Position numbers and translations under genes: made by a program
Notes under the pieces: generated by a model
What the model was told of the DNA's origin: nothing
Databases searched by the model: none
What the model saw: the letters and a program-made list of their open reading frames with translations, nothing else
In this document: piece after piece, positions 34,784 to 43,899 of the stretch
Layout: each line of letters starts with the position of its first letter
Numbering within the stretch: position 1 is the first letter of the stretch
Source: Arcicella lustrica
Lineage (GTDB): Bacteria; Bacteroidota; Bacteroidia; Cytophagales; Spirosomataceae
Assembly: GCF_034930985.1 (NCBI RefSeq)
Contig: NZ_JAYGIM010000003.1
Location: 62,001 to 126,000 of the forward strand
Direction of reading: 5' to 3'
DNA length: 64,000 nt

Positions 34784-34830
34784 AATTTGTTTTTTAGCCT
34801 CTTTTATCGTTCAACATTGGTTTTGTTGCA

Positions 34831-34859
34831 CAAACTTAATCAAAATCAAAAAGGTCAAA
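34831..34859 (-). promoter_or_regulatory. coaBC promoter (TTTG-N17-TAAGTTTG)
   Basis: On the minus strand TTTG (34859-34856), a 17-bp spacer and TAAGTTTG (34838-34831). Both consensus elements are exact; the leader would be about 43 nt. The -33 element and half the spacer are shared with the rpoZ terminator stem-loop. Confidence 0.75.
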
Positions 34860-34884
34860 TGTAAAACATCTGACCTTTTTGATT
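34844..34884 (-). terminator. Intrinsic terminator of rpoZ
   Basis: AATCAAAAAGGTCA (34844-34857) pairs perfectly with 34871-34884; the minus-strand right arm is followed by a T-containing tail. It separates bamD-rpoZ from coaBC. Confidence 0.8.
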
Positions 34885-34903
34885 AAATAATTAAAGAAAA
34901 CAT

Positions 34904-35224
34904 CTATTCTTCTGAACCTTCATTTTTTGGCAAAGTAAAAGTGAATTTATCTTCCATGAATTCGTCAATTGCTAAAGACGTTGGTTTTGGCAAACGCTCA
35001 TAGAATTTAGAGATTTCAATTTGCTCACGGTTTTCAAAAATTTCTTCTAAGTTATCTACTGAAGAAGCAAATTCTGACAATTTATTATTCAATTCCTCTT
35101 TAGACTTCAAGGCGATTTGTCTTGCACGTTTCGAGATGATTGCTACGGCTTCATACGTATTTCCTCCTGCTTTGATAGCGAGTTTATCTACGTCTCTGGT
35201 AATGATTGATGGATTCGTTGCCAT
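34904..35224 (-). CDS. rpoZ: RNA polymerase omega-like subunit
   Basis: The 106-residue protein resembles the Bacteroidota omega (Rpb6-like) subunit: SIITRDVDKLAIKAGGNTYEAVAIISKRARQIAL. The TRD..KLA...GN.YEAV.I..KRARQI pattern is conserved in omega. Omega helps assemble and stabilise the beta' subunit and can take part in the ppGpp response. Its position directly after bamD and before coaBC is the arrangement expected in this phylum. Confidence 0.9.
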   Translation of the reverse strand: MATNPSIITRDVDKLAIKAGGNTYEAVAIISKRARQIALKSKEELNNKLSEFASSVDNLEEIFENREQIEISKFYERLPKPTSLAIDEFMEDKFTFTLPKNEGSEE

Positions 35225-35275
35225 ATCTTTGGTTGTTCTACTGTTTCTTGTTAAATGTTTTCAATAAAATACTGA

Positions 35276-36166
35276 TTACTTCTGTTTGTCGCCCGCACCC
35301 ACTTTTGAAGTATTAGATTTCTCTTTAGCGGCTTTGTATTCGGCTTCAAGTTTTGCAATTCTGTCACTTTCTTTAAAACTGATGTCATATAATTTTTCAG
35401 CTTTTTTCAAGAAATCACTTTTGGGATACTTATCCACTAAATCTTGGTAAAACTTAATGGCATCATCAAAACGCTCTTTTTGTTTACTTTCAATAGTACT
35501 TTGAGCCAAATCATATTGTGATTGAACTTTCAAAAATGCCAATTCTTCATTATAATCTGAATCTGGATAATCCTTTTGAAAGTTGTTAATTTCAATAACT
35601 GCTGATTTCAAAGAAGCAATATTAAATTCACTTGTTTTATAATAAAGCTTTACTTTTTCATAAGCTTTTTGCTCTAATTTCTTTCTTAATTCCTTAATTA
35701 AGTCAGAAGTTTCGTCTCTAAACTTACTATCTGGGTAATTATTAATAAAGTTTTGTAGCTCGTTAATGGCTGTTATTGTTCCACTTTGGTCAAGATTGAA
35801 CTGCGGAGAATTTTTATACAAAGCATAAGCCGACATATAAACGGCTTCTTCATAATGCTCACTTCTGGCGAAAGTTTCAGCAAAACGTTTGAAATGAAAA
35901 TTAGCCATTTCGTAATTGCCAGTGTGATAATCGCAATATGCTTGATAAAAAGTAGCGATTTCCTGTTGATCTGTTCCCGTTAAAATTGGTAACAATTCCT
36001 CAAAGAGTATGCTTGCTTTGTCGTAATGACCTTTCTTGAAGAAACGAATCGCAGCGTCGTACTTTTTCTTTTCATCAGTCATTTTTCTGATTTTTTCGAA
36101 ATTGCTACACGCACTGAGGGTCAAAGCAAACAGTATGAATAATAAAAATTTGTGAGTTCTCTGCAT
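35276..36166 (-). CDS. bamD: Outer membrane assembly lipoprotein BamD
   Basis: BamD is the essential TPR lipoprotein of the BAM complex that inserts beta-barrel proteins into the outer membrane. The N-terminus MQRTHKFLLFILFALTLSAC is a lipoprotein signal with Cys20. The mature protein has repeated TPR units: YDAAIRFFKKGHYDKASILFEELLP, EIATFYQAYCDYHTGNYEMANFHFKRFAE and NFQKDYPDSDYNEE with conserved YP[DK]S turns. At 296 residues it is slightly longer than E. coli BamD (245), with a Lys-rich C-terminal tail. A TAACTTTG box ends 8 bp before the ATG, implying a leader of only a few bases. Confidence 0.93.
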   Translation of the reverse strand: MQRTHKFLLFILFALTLSACSNFEKIRKMTDEKKKYDAAIRFFKKGHYDKASILFEELLPILTGTDQQEIATFYQAYCDYHTGNYEMANFHFKRFAETFARSEHYEEAVYMSAYALYKNSPQFNLDQSGTITAINELQNFINNYPDSKFRDETSDLIKELRKKLEQKAYEKVKLYYKTSEFNIASLKSAVIEINNFQKDYPDSDYNEELAFLKVQSQYDLAQSTIESKQKERFDDAIKFYQDLVDKYPKSDFLKKAEKLYDISFKESDRIAKLEAEYKAAKEKSNTSKVGAGDKQK

Positions 36167-36173
36167 AAGTTCG

Positions 36174-36181
36174 CAAAGTTA
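36174..36181 (-). promoter_or_regulatory. Candidate bamD promoter (TAACTTTG), nearly leaderless
   Basis: Exact TAnnTTTG match on the minus strand. The predicted transcript would begin about four bases before the bamD ATG. A CAA (TTG on the minus strand) lies 24 bp upstream, slightly beyond the usual spacer. Confidence 0.45.
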
Positions 36182-36505
36182 AGTAATTTTTGGGAGTTTG
36201 AAAATCAATACTTGTATTTGTTAATCATATAATTAAGCAAAGTCAAATTTCGTCATTAAAACTGCTTAAAACATGCTATCAAGATAAGATTTAACGAATT
36301 TTAACAATTGATATTTTCCACTTTGGGGAAGATGTCATTACTTTAATGAATTTCGCCCACAAATTCGCTTCAAATAACGTCCTTTTAAAAAAATATTTCA
36401 AGAAAAAACCCTCAAATAGAACAGATTAGACCTCTTTTGAAATTTATTAGTTTTTAAGGCTATTCATTCCGTATAAGCGAGTGCAATTTCGTATTATTTT
36501 TTTTA

Positions 36506-36513
36506 TACTTTTG
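36506..36513 (+). promoter_or_regulatory. Candidate promoter of the PVC-type cytochrome gene (TACTTTTG)
   Basis: Exact TAnnTTTG match; leader about 37 nt to ATG 36555 or 82 nt to ATG 36600. No -33 TTG seen. Confidence 0.45.
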
Positions 36514-36554
36514 AAATTATTATATCATTACAAATACTAATATTATGCTTTATA

Positions 36555-39500
36555 ATGAAGCATTTGGGCAATTTTCCTTTTCATAAACCATATTTTTCCA
36601 TGTCAAATAAACTATCTAAAAAACTCCGTTTAGGAATTCCAGCAATCCTCATCGGTGGTGCTTTATTTACAACTGCTTATCAAAATTCCCCTTCCAGCCG
36701 TTTCATTAATCATTATGTTGATTCTGTATTGTCAGAAACCCAAAAAAGATTACCTGATAATTCATTAGAAGGAGTAAAAATGGCAGACGGCTTAGAAGTA
36801 AAAACCTTTGCTACTGAGCCAATGTTAATTAACCCTACAGATATTGATGTAGATGCTCGTGGACGAGTTTGGGTGTTAGAAGCCTACAATTATCGCCCAA
36901 ATATCACTTTAAATCCGACAAGAAAAGAAGGTGATAGAATTGTTATTTTAGAAGATAAAGATGGAGATGGCAAAGCTGATGAGAGCAAAGTTTTCTATCA
37001 AGATGCCTCTTTAAATGCACCTTTGGGTATTGCTGTTTTAGGAAATGTGGTCTTGGTTTCTCAAAGTCCTTATGTTTGGAAATTGACGGATACCGATGGC
37101 GACGATAAAGCTGATAAAAAAGAAATACTCTTCCAAGGCATTGGTGGTGAACAGCATGACCACGGAATGCACACTTTTGTATTCGGACCAGATGGTAAAC
37201 TTTACTTCAATTTCGGGAATGAGGGTCGTCAGTTAAAAGATGCTGCTGGCAATGTGGTAAAAGACCAATTTGGTAAAGAAATCTCACCGAAAAACTACCA
37301 AGAAGGAATGGTATTCCGCTGTAATTTGGATGGTTCGGAAGTAGAATGCTTAGGACAAAACTTTAGAAATAATTATGAAGTAGCGGTTGATTCTTATGGC
37401 ACGATGTGGCAATCTGACAATGATGATGATGGCAACAAAGGTGTGAGAATCAATTATGTAATGGATTATGGCGATTATGGTTACAAAGATGCCATTACGC
37501 ATGCTTCTTGGCCAAGTAATCGTACCAATATTGAAGAAGAAATTCCTAGACGTCACTGGCATTTGAATGACCCTGGAACTGTGCCAAACCTTTTACAAAC
37601 AGGTTCTGGCTCACCAACGGGGATGATTATCTATGAAGGAAATTTGTTACCAAGTGCATTTCAAGGACAAATGATTCACTGCGAACCGGGGCATAATGTG
37701 GTACGTTCTTATCCAGTTCAAAAATCTGGTGCTGGTTATACTGCCGAAATTGTGAACATCATGAAGCAAGAAAAAGACCAATGGTTCCGCCCTGCTGATG
37801 TTTGTGTTGCGCCAGATGGTTCGTTAATCGTTGCAGACTGGTACGACCCAGGCGTTGGTGGGCACCAAGCTGGCGACCAAACCAGAGGCAGAATCTACAG
37901 AATTGCTCCTAAAAATACGCCTTATTACGCTCCTGTCCTTGATTTTTCAAAAGTACAAGGAGCCGTTTTTGCTTTACAAAGTCCAAATATTGCTAGTCGT
38001 TATTTAGGCTGGGAAGCTCTTACTAAATTTGGAAAAAGTGCTGAACCTGAATTATTAAAACTTTGGAATTCAGGAAATCAACGCATGAAAGCACGTGCTT
38101 TTTGGGCTTTGTGTAAACTTGTTGATGGCAAAAAATATGTAGAAATTGCTCTTGCTGATGCTAATCCAGATATTAAAATTGCAGGTTTAAGAGCCGCTCG
38201 TCAGTTGAAATTAAATGTATTAGATTACGTAAAACAATTAGCAAAAAGTAATGATCCGCAAATTCTAAGAGAATGTGCCATTGCTTTACACGGAAATACT
38301 TCTACGGAAGTTGCCAGTATTTGGGCTGACATAGCCACAAAGTATGATGGAAAAGACCGTTGGTATCTTGAAGCATTAGGTATTGGTGCTTCTGACAATT
38401 GGGATGCTTGCTTCTCAGCATATCTTAAAAAAGTATCAGACCCAACATCAACTCCTGCCAATAGAGACATCGTTTGGCGTGCAAGAACGAATGAAAGTGT
38501 AAGATTTCTTGCAAGTTTGGCAACTGATTCTCATATCAGTTTAAAAGAGCGTTTACGTTATTTCAGAGCATTTGATTTTATTAAAGGCAAAGAAAAATCT
38601 GAAACTTTATTATCATTATTAAAAGGAAATTCTCCTGAACAAAATGAGATTAACAAGCTTGCTTTAAACCATTTGGATGTAGATTTCGTAAGAACTTCTC
38701 CATTAGCAAAACAATCATTAAGTAGATTATTGGCTAGTTTAAATGGAAAAGAGTATTTAGAATTACAAACAAAGTACTTATTGCCAGAAGAAAACCCACG
38801 CTTAATGGGCATGGTAAGTAAAGGAGAAATGCCCCGCCAAGCTGCTGAAGCTTTGATTAAATCGCCAGAAGGTTTGATGATTGTAAAACAAACAATTAAC
38901 GATCCTAAAAAAGAAACCTTAGCAATTCAGTTATTAAATGGCATTAAATCAAATGGTGGTCAGGCTTCGATAGATATTATCAAAACGGTAATGTCAGACA
39001 AAACTCGTTCAGCTACGATTCGTCGTGAGGCTACTCGTGCAATGGGCGATAGCGATACTGGGCAAAATTTGATTTTAGCTTATTTGAAAGAAAATAAAAT
39101 TCAAAAAGATTTTATTCCATTTGCCGTGGAAGGAGTAAGTAAAGCTTGGCGTAGAAATGTCCGTATTGAAGCTTCAAAATATTTAGGTAATTCAACCAGC
39201 ACCAATAAAAAACTTCCTCCTTTAGCTGAATTAGTTACCTTGAAAGGTGATGTAAAAAAAGGTGCGGCTGTTTTTGCAGCGAATTGTTCGGTATGTCATC
39301 AAGTAAATGGTGAAGGCATGGATTTTGGGCCAAAGCTTTCAGAAATTGGTTCTAAATTAGGTAAAGATGGTCAATATTTAGCCATTATGTTTCCAGATGC
39401 AGGCATTGGTTTTGGTTATGAAGGTTGGGATTTAAAAATGAAAGATGGCTCTACGATGAGTGGCATCATTGCTTCAAAAACTGAAACAGATATTAGTTTA

Positions 39501-39659
39501 AAAATGCCTGGCGGAATTGTTCAAAACATCAAAACAAGTGCTGTAAAGTCCATGAAAATGATGAATAATTCAATGATGCCAACAGGATTGATGGATGGAA
39601 TGAGTAAAGAAGAAGCAGTTGATTTAGTAGAATTCTTGACTAGTTTAAAGAGAAAGTAA
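36555..39659 (+). CDS. PVC-type heme-binding CxxCH protein with sorbosone-dehydrogenase-like propeller
   Basis: A 1,034-residue multidomain protein. A membrane or signal segment (LRLGIPAILIGGALFTTAYQ) is followed by a beta-propeller like PQQ-type sugar dehydrogenases (about 70-460): MLINPTDIDVDARGRVWVLEAYNYRP, HDHGMHTFVFGPDGKLYFNFGNEG and WFRPADVCVAPDGSLIVADW. Residues about 480-890 are HEAT-like helices. The C-terminal cytochrome c domain has its heme site CSVCH beginning at residue 911 and FGPKLSEIGSK after it. This layout matches the PVC-type/membrane-bound dehydrogenase group, thought to oxidise sugars or related compounds in the periplasm. The substrate is unknown. ATG 36600 is an equally good start. 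A terminator follows at 39709. Confidence 0.9.
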   Translation: MKHLGNFPFHKPYFSMSNKLSKKLRLGIPAILIGGALFTTAYQNSPSSRFINHYVDSVLSETQKRLPDNSLEGVKMADGLEVKTFATEPMLINPTDIDVDARGRVWVLEAYNYRPNITLNPTRKEGDRIVILEDKDGDGKADESKVFYQDASLNAPLGIAVLGNVVLVSQSPYVWKLTDTDGDDKADKKEILFQGIGGEQHDHGMHTFVFGPDGKLYFNFGNEGRQLKDAAGNVVKDQFGKEISPKNYQEGMVFRCNLDGSEVECLGQNFRNNYEVAVDSYGTMWQSDNDDDGNKGVRINYVMDYGDYGYKDAITHASWPSNRTNIEEEIPRRHWHLNDPGTVPNLLQTGSGSPTGMIIYEGNLLPSAFQGQMIHCEPGHNVVRSYPVQKSGAGYTAEIVNIMKQEKDQWFRPADVCVAPDGSLIVADWYDPGVGGHQAGDQTRGRIYRIAPKNTPYYAPVLDFSKVQGAVFALQSPNIASRYLGWEALTKFGKSAEPELLKLWNSGNQRMKARAFWALCKLVDGKKYVEIALADANPDIKIAGLRAARQLKLNVLDYVKQLAKSNDPQILRECAIALHGNTSTEVASIWADIATKYDGKDRWYLEALGIGASDNWDACFSAYLKKVSDPTSTPANRDIVWRARTNESVRFLASLATDSHISLKERLRYFRAFDFIKGKEKSETLLSLLKGNSPEQNEINKLALNHLDVDFVRTSPLAKQSLSRLLASLNGKEYLELQTKYLLPEENPRLMGMVSKGEMPRQAAEALIKSPEGLMIVKQTINDPKKETLAIQLLNGIKSNGGQASIDIIKTVMSDKTRSATIRREATRAMGDSDTGQNLILAYLKENKIQKDFIPFAVEGVSKAWRRNVRIEASKYLGNSTSTNKKLPPLAELVTLKGDVKKGAAVFAANCSVCHQVNGEGMDFGPKLSEIGSKLGKDGQYLAIMFPDAGIGFGYEGWDLKMKDGSTMSGIIASKTETDISLKMPGGIVQNIKTSAVKSMKMMNNSMMPTGLMDGMSKEEAVDLVEFLTSLKRK

Positions 39660-39660
39660 G

Positions 39661-39692
39661 CAAGCTTTAAGCTGCGAGTTATCAGCTTTGAG
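39661..39692. repeat. AAGCTTTA/GAGTTATC word array after the cytochrome gene
   Basis: Degenerate repeats of AGCTTT and GCTGCGAG words begin directly after the stop codon (39659) and end before the terminator. Compositionally it resembles the other word arrays here. Confidence 0.4.
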
Positions 39693-39708
39693 TTTCTAAA
39701 TTAAGATA

Positions 39709-39753
39709 AAATACGGCTTGAGACATCTATTGTTTTAAGCCGTATTTGTTTTT
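39709..39753 (+). terminator. Terminator of the PVC-type cytochrome gene
   Basis: AAATACGGCTT (39709-39719) pairs with AAGCCGTATTT (39737-39747), followed by GTTTTTT. Confidence 0.8.
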
Positions 39754-39822
39754 TACAGTTTACCCTCCCTGATAATTTGATGTGAAGAAAAATAGCGTCT
39801 TATTCCCTTCATTTTGTTAACA

Positions 39823-39858
39823 AAAAAGGCTTGAAGCGTAATTGCTTCAAGCCTTTTT
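39823..39858 (-). terminator. Terminator of the second T9SS type B gene
   Basis: AAAAAGGCTTGAAGC (39823-39837) is a perfect inverted repeat of 39844-39858, loop 6 nt. The minus-strand product ends in a T-run, 21 bp beyond the stop. Confidence 0.9.
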
Positions 39859-39879
39859 CCTATTAATATTTCGAATAAC

Positions 39880-42735
39880 TTATCTCAATAATTCTATCCA
39901 GCCTTTTAATTTAACTGTTGGATAGCTAGGATCTAACATCAAGAATTTCACTTCAGCATTATAGAAATAAGTACCTACTGGCAACTCTTTTCCATTTGTA
40001 TCTGTGCCATTCCAAGATAATTTTGGTCCAGTATAATCATATACTTTTTGTCCTGCACGATTATACACACTAAACGTTAAATTCTGTACAAATCTTGGAC
40101 ATCTTATTGCTTGGAAAATATCATTCTTGCCATCACCATTTGGAGTAAATACATTTGGTAACTCAAAATTTGGACAGTTATCCTTACAAACTGTATTACT
40201 TGGCGCACTTTCAGTTCCGTATTTATCCGTAGCAGTTACATAATAACAACCTAAATAAGAATCATTTTTTATGTGTGTGAAAGTCTGCAAAGGTGGCGTC
40301 GGACTCGTTACTTCTCCCACTTTCGTAAAGGTAGCATCCGAACGTTCGGCATAGTAAATGGTATATTTTACAATATCCTTCGTACAATCACTTCCTGATG
40401 CAGATTTATCAGGATTCGTCCAAGTAAGTTTATTTTCGAAAGATGTTAAATCACAATTTGCATTATCTTTTGTGTACTTATCACAATCAAGTATATCAAT
40501 CGTCAATTGCGGCGGACAAGGAACAATATCACTCAATGGTGTTGCACAAATAATTTGCGAGAAATTATAATATAAATCTGGTTTGATTCTAGCATCACCA
40601 TAAGTACCAACTGTTTCTACTTTGTAACAGTAAGTAGAATCTTGCGACATTTTAGCTAAAGCTACACCATCAGCAGCATAAGTATCAGCACCAGTATCAG
40701 TAAAAGCAAACGTACTTGCCGAAGTTACTGGCACATCCGCTATACGATTGAATACTCCTGAACCTGAACGAGTTTCACGATAAACACGATGTACTTGGTT
40801 TTCATTCTTCCAAGGTACAAGTGCTTGCCAAGATAAACGTACTATTTTTTTGTCAGGTGTTGCTGATAAACGAACACTACTTGCTTTATCGGTACTATCT
40901 AATAAAGTTAAACCTGTGTTATTGGTATAATAAAATGCAATGCGATAATTATAGGCATTTGCTGTAGTATTCAAGCCTTTGTCAACAAAAATAGTATCTG
41001 CTTTCCCTGATAAATCTGTATCAATGTTTGGCGAAACTTGAGTAAAGTTTGTTCCGTTCAATCCTGTTGCTCTGAACAAACGATATTGATATGGTCCTTT
41101 GAACGCATTTTTATCAAGTCCCAAAGGGCGAGTCCATTTCACCGTAATTTCACCATTGGTTGCATCCGTTTTATCAACCGAAACGTTTGTCATTACCGAC
41201 ATTTGAATTGGTAAATTAGCACAAGCTTGGTCAGAAACAATACTTTCAGCTTTATTGATACCATTAGTGAAAACGACTACCGTTCTGTAACTGTAATCTG
41301 TATTACGTTTCAGGTTTTTATCCACATAACTTGTAGCTGAAACAGGCACTCTTGCTACTTCTACATAACCCAAGCTTGCTGGTAAACCAGTGGCACATTT
41401 ATCAGGAGTATAGGCTGTACAACCTTCTTTACGATAAATCACAATTTCAGAACCAGCATTCTGACAAGTATAACTATCCCAAGTTAAAGTTATCGCCTTG
41501 TTTCCTGCATCGCCAGTTGCTTTCAGATTTTTAACTCTAGGAGCAACGATTCTGATCTTCCAAATTTTACTATCTACCAAACTCGGAATAAGCGCACTCT
41601 TTGGTAAATCTTGTACTTTAAACAAAATATCATAAGGTTCTTCTCGGATATGGTTACAGCCAGTTTGCCAAACAAATCTGCCAGAAGCAGGCGATGCTTG
41701 ATTAGCCGTTGAAGTAAATGTTGCATACGGCGCCCCAATAAATGTAGTGCCATCTGGTAATCTATAAACAGCTCCAGTTGAAAGTATCGTCAAATTATCT
41801 ACTCTTCCAGAATTAGAAGGTGTATCAGTAGCCGTAATCGTTTGGTTAATCAGTGTTCCAGCTTCCACACAAATATCATCTGGTATTTTGATAACTGGAG
41901 GTTTGTTGTCGGCATCTTTTACTTCAATTTGCATATCTCTTTCAGTAATCGAAATCAATACACCATTTCGCCATTCTTCTACATAAAAAGCACAGTTGTA
42001 CAAACCTATTTCTTGAGGAACATCCCAAATTAAATCACCTGTGAGGGCATTGATAGAAAAATTACTTGGTGTAGTTGCCACTTCATTTGGCTGACGAAAA
42101 CCTGGAACAGCGTCACCTTTTCTATCAGTACAATTATCTTGGTCACCTCTTCTACAGAAAGTAAGACGATATGCCAAACTATCGCCATCTACATCAATTG
42201 CATTCGGATTATGAATAAATTTTTGTCCAACCACAGCTGTTAAATCAACCGCAGGGTTTAATAAAATTGGTGTTGAGTTCAGTCCTAAACCCGGATTTAC
42301 TTTAAAAATTGTTTCTACATAAAAAGCTACTGCATCCGAAGCTCCGCCGATATTTCTAACCCCTTGATTCCTATTTGAAATTGCCACAGTTACTTTATAA
42401 TCTGCTGCTCCCGAATAAGTATAAATTGCTTTGTAAATACCTTTCCCAATTCCGTTACCAATGTCTTCCCCATTTCCTCCACCGTTGATACGGGGCGCCC
42501 TGATACTTCCGATGCCATCTCCAAAACAAAAAGAGGCATCTCTTTGGTCTTGCCAAGCTCTAAATCCAGTATTTAAATCGCAATAAATAGTTAGCGTAAA
42601 TTCGTAAGTAAAAGAAGATGATGAAATTCTTTTGACAGAAATTTCCCCTCCTCTCATGTGTGTGGCGAAAGACTCAGTAGTGGAAAAAACCAAAAAGAGG
42701 CCTATAACGAAAAGGTAAAATTGTTTAAATCTCAT
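39880..42735 (-). CDS. Large T9SS type B (gliding-associated C-terminal domain) surface protein
   Basis: A 951-residue secreted protein. The signal peptide is MRFKQFYLFVIGLFLVFSTTESFA, followed by THMRGGEISVKRISSSSFTYEFTLTIYCD, a start shared by many Cytophagales gliding-associated proteins. The middle has cadherin/Ig-like segments (NPNAIDVDGDSLAYRLTFCRRGDQDN; DNKPPVIKIPDDICVEAGT) and fibronectin type III-like units (ITLTWDSYTC; YRIAFYYTNN). The last 90 residues are the type B sorting domain: LPNVFTPNGDGKNDIFQAI, FSVYNRAGQKVYDY and SWNGTDTNGKELPVGTYFY. Surface display is inferred from this domain; the many paired Cys suggest disulfides. A smaller relative is at 12747. Confidence 0.9.
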   Translation of the reverse strand: MRFKQFYLFVIGLFLVFSTTESFATHMRGGEISVKRISSSSFTYEFTLTIYCDLNTGFRAWQDQRDASFCFGDGIGSIRAPRINGGGNGEDIGNGIGKGIYKAIYTYSGAADYKVTVAISNRNQGVRNIGGASDAVAFYVETIFKVNPGLGLNSTPILLNPAVDLTAVVGQKFIHNPNAIDVDGDSLAYRLTFCRRGDQDNCTDRKGDAVPGFRQPNEVATTPSNFSINALTGDLIWDVPQEIGLYNCAFYVEEWRNGVLISITERDMQIEVKDADNKPPVIKIPDDICVEAGTLINQTITATDTPSNSGRVDNLTILSTGAVYRLPDGTTFIGAPYATFTSTANQASPASGRFVWQTGCNHIREEPYDILFKVQDLPKSALIPSLVDSKIWKIRIVAPRVKNLKATGDAGNKAITLTWDSYTCQNAGSEIVIYRKEGCTAYTPDKCATGLPASLGYVEVARVPVSATSYVDKNLKRNTDYSYRTVVVFTNGINKAESIVSDQACANLPIQMSVMTNVSVDKTDATNGEITVKWTRPLGLDKNAFKGPYQYRLFRATGLNGTNFTQVSPNIDTDLSGKADTIFVDKGLNTTANAYNYRIAFYYTNNTGLTLLDSTDKASSVRLSATPDKKIVRLSWQALVPWKNENQVHRVYRETRSGSGVFNRIADVPVTSASTFAFTDTGADTYAADGVALAKMSQDSTYCYKVETVGTYGDARIKPDLYYNFSQIICATPLSDIVPCPPQLTIDILDCDKYTKDNANCDLTSFENKLTWTNPDKSASGSDCTKDIVKYTIYYAERSDATFTKVGEVTSPTPPLQTFTHIKNDSYLGCYYVTATDKYGTESAPSNTVCKDNCPNFELPNVFTPNGDGKNDIFQAIRCPRFVQNLTFSVYNRAGQKVYDYTGPKLSWNGTDTNGKELPVGTYFYNAEVKFLMLDPSYPTVKLKGWIELLR

Positions 42736-43125
42736 AAAAATTTAGAATGTAAAATTCGGATGATTTGCCCACAAGTTATGTATTATTTTTTTTGCTAACT
42801 AACGAAACAAAAAATCGAACATTAAGTTAAATCACAAGAGCCAGCAGGAAGGCTCTTCAAAATTAATCTTTAACAATAAAAACAAGGTCTAAGTCTTATT
42901 TTATTGTAAAAAAACGTAAAAACATTATAAATAATTGCTAAAAAGTGATAGATAATTTGATAGACAATCGTTTGGGTCGTAGTTTTGGGGAGGATATTTA
43001 GTTTTAAATTACTGGATATTGATTATTAGTGATATTTCATCTTTGAAAAAGTGAATTCACCCATCATCATTATCTATTAACCTAAAACTATTAACCATTT
43101 TACTGATAACTAAAACAATTAAAAG
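42736..43125. other. Divergent intergenic region before the sdh operon
   Basis: 390 bp without a gene. It contains the consensus sdh promoter (42956-42987). The 139 bp between that promoter and sdhC include several short ACTATTAACC/TGATAAC-like words (43070-43105) but no clear hairpin. Confidence 0.6.
42956..42987 (+). promoter_or_regulatory. sdh operon promoter (TTTG-N20-TAGTTTTG)
   Basis: TTTG at 42956-42959, a 20-bp spacer and TAGTTTTG at 42980-42987: both elements exact with accepted spacing. Predicted leader about 133 nt. Confidence 0.7.
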
Positions 43126-43797
43126 ATGTCTTGGGTAACAAAAACACTAACGAGTTCACTGGGTAGAAAACTACTGATGGCCATCACGGGATTATCGTTA
43201 ATCGGCTTTCTTGTGGTACACTGTGGAATCAATGCTTGTATTTTTCTAAACGACGGTGGTGAAACTTTCAATGAAGCTGCGGAATTTATGGCTCACAACT
43301 GGCTAATCAGAGCTGCTGAAGTAATCTTAATGCTAGGCTTTCTTATTCACATTGTGGATGGATTAATGCTTTGGAAGTCAAATTCAGAGAAGCGTCCTGT
43401 AAAGTATGCCGTTGTAAAAGGAGAAGCCAATTCTACTTGGTACTCACGTTCGATGGGTTTATTAGGATCTTTACTTTTGATTTTCCTAATTATTCACCTT
43501 CGTCATTTTTGGGTAGTTAGCCGTTTTACGGATGTAATTACAAGTGGAGAAAAAACTTTATATGCTGAAATGATAGAAGTTTTCCAAAATCCAATTGTTG
43601 TAGTTGTGTATGTTTTCGGTTGTATTTCTTTAGGATACCATTTATTACATGGTTTCCAAAGTGCTTTCCAAACAATGGGATGGAATCACCCGAAATATAC
43701 TCCATTCATTAAATCTTTAGGAACTGGATTTTCAATCATTGTTCCTATTGTTTTCGCAGCAATGCCAATTGCAATGCATTTCGGATGGATTGCATAA
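43126..43797 (+). CDS. sdhC: Succinate dehydrogenase cytochrome b subunit
   Basis: A 223-residue membrane protein of the b558 type with five hydrophobic helices. It starts SWVTKTLTSSLGRKLLMAITGLSLIGFLVVHCGINACIF; later helices include LLGSLLLIFLIIHLRHFWVVSRF and LGYHLLHGFQSAFQTMGWNHPKYTP. His residues within helices (LVVHCG, LIHIVDG, IIHLRHF, YHLLHGF) are the probable ligands of two hemes. It anchors SdhA/SdhB to the inner membrane and reduces menaquinone. Upstream is a consensus promoter; sdhA follows after 102 bp. Confidence 0.95.
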   Translation: MSWVTKTLTSSLGRKLLMAITGLSLIGFLVVHCGINACIFLNDGGETFNEAAEFMAHNWLIRAAEVILMLGFLIHIVDGLMLWKSNSEKRPVKYAVVKGEANSTWYSRSMGLLGSLLLIFLIIHLRHFWVVSRFTDVITSGEKTLYAEMIEVFQNPIVVVVYVFGCISLGYHLLHGFQSAFQTMGWNHPKYTPFIKSLGTGFSIIVPIVFAAMPIAMHFGWIA

Positions 43798-43899
43798 TGA
43801 AGAAACGAATATGATTTTATCAAGTTAAACTTCGTAAATATCATGTCTTTTAATCATTCCATCTTATTATTAACAATTCATAATTCTTAATAAAAAATT

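Larger units (their letters stand above)
36167..36554. other. Divergent intergenic region bamD / cytochrome gene
   Basis: 388 bp with no gene. It holds TAACTTTG for bamD (36174-36181, minus) and TACTTTTG for the plus-strand gene (36506-36513). The remainder is AT-rich with no array, hairpin or frame I would report. Confidence 0.6.
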
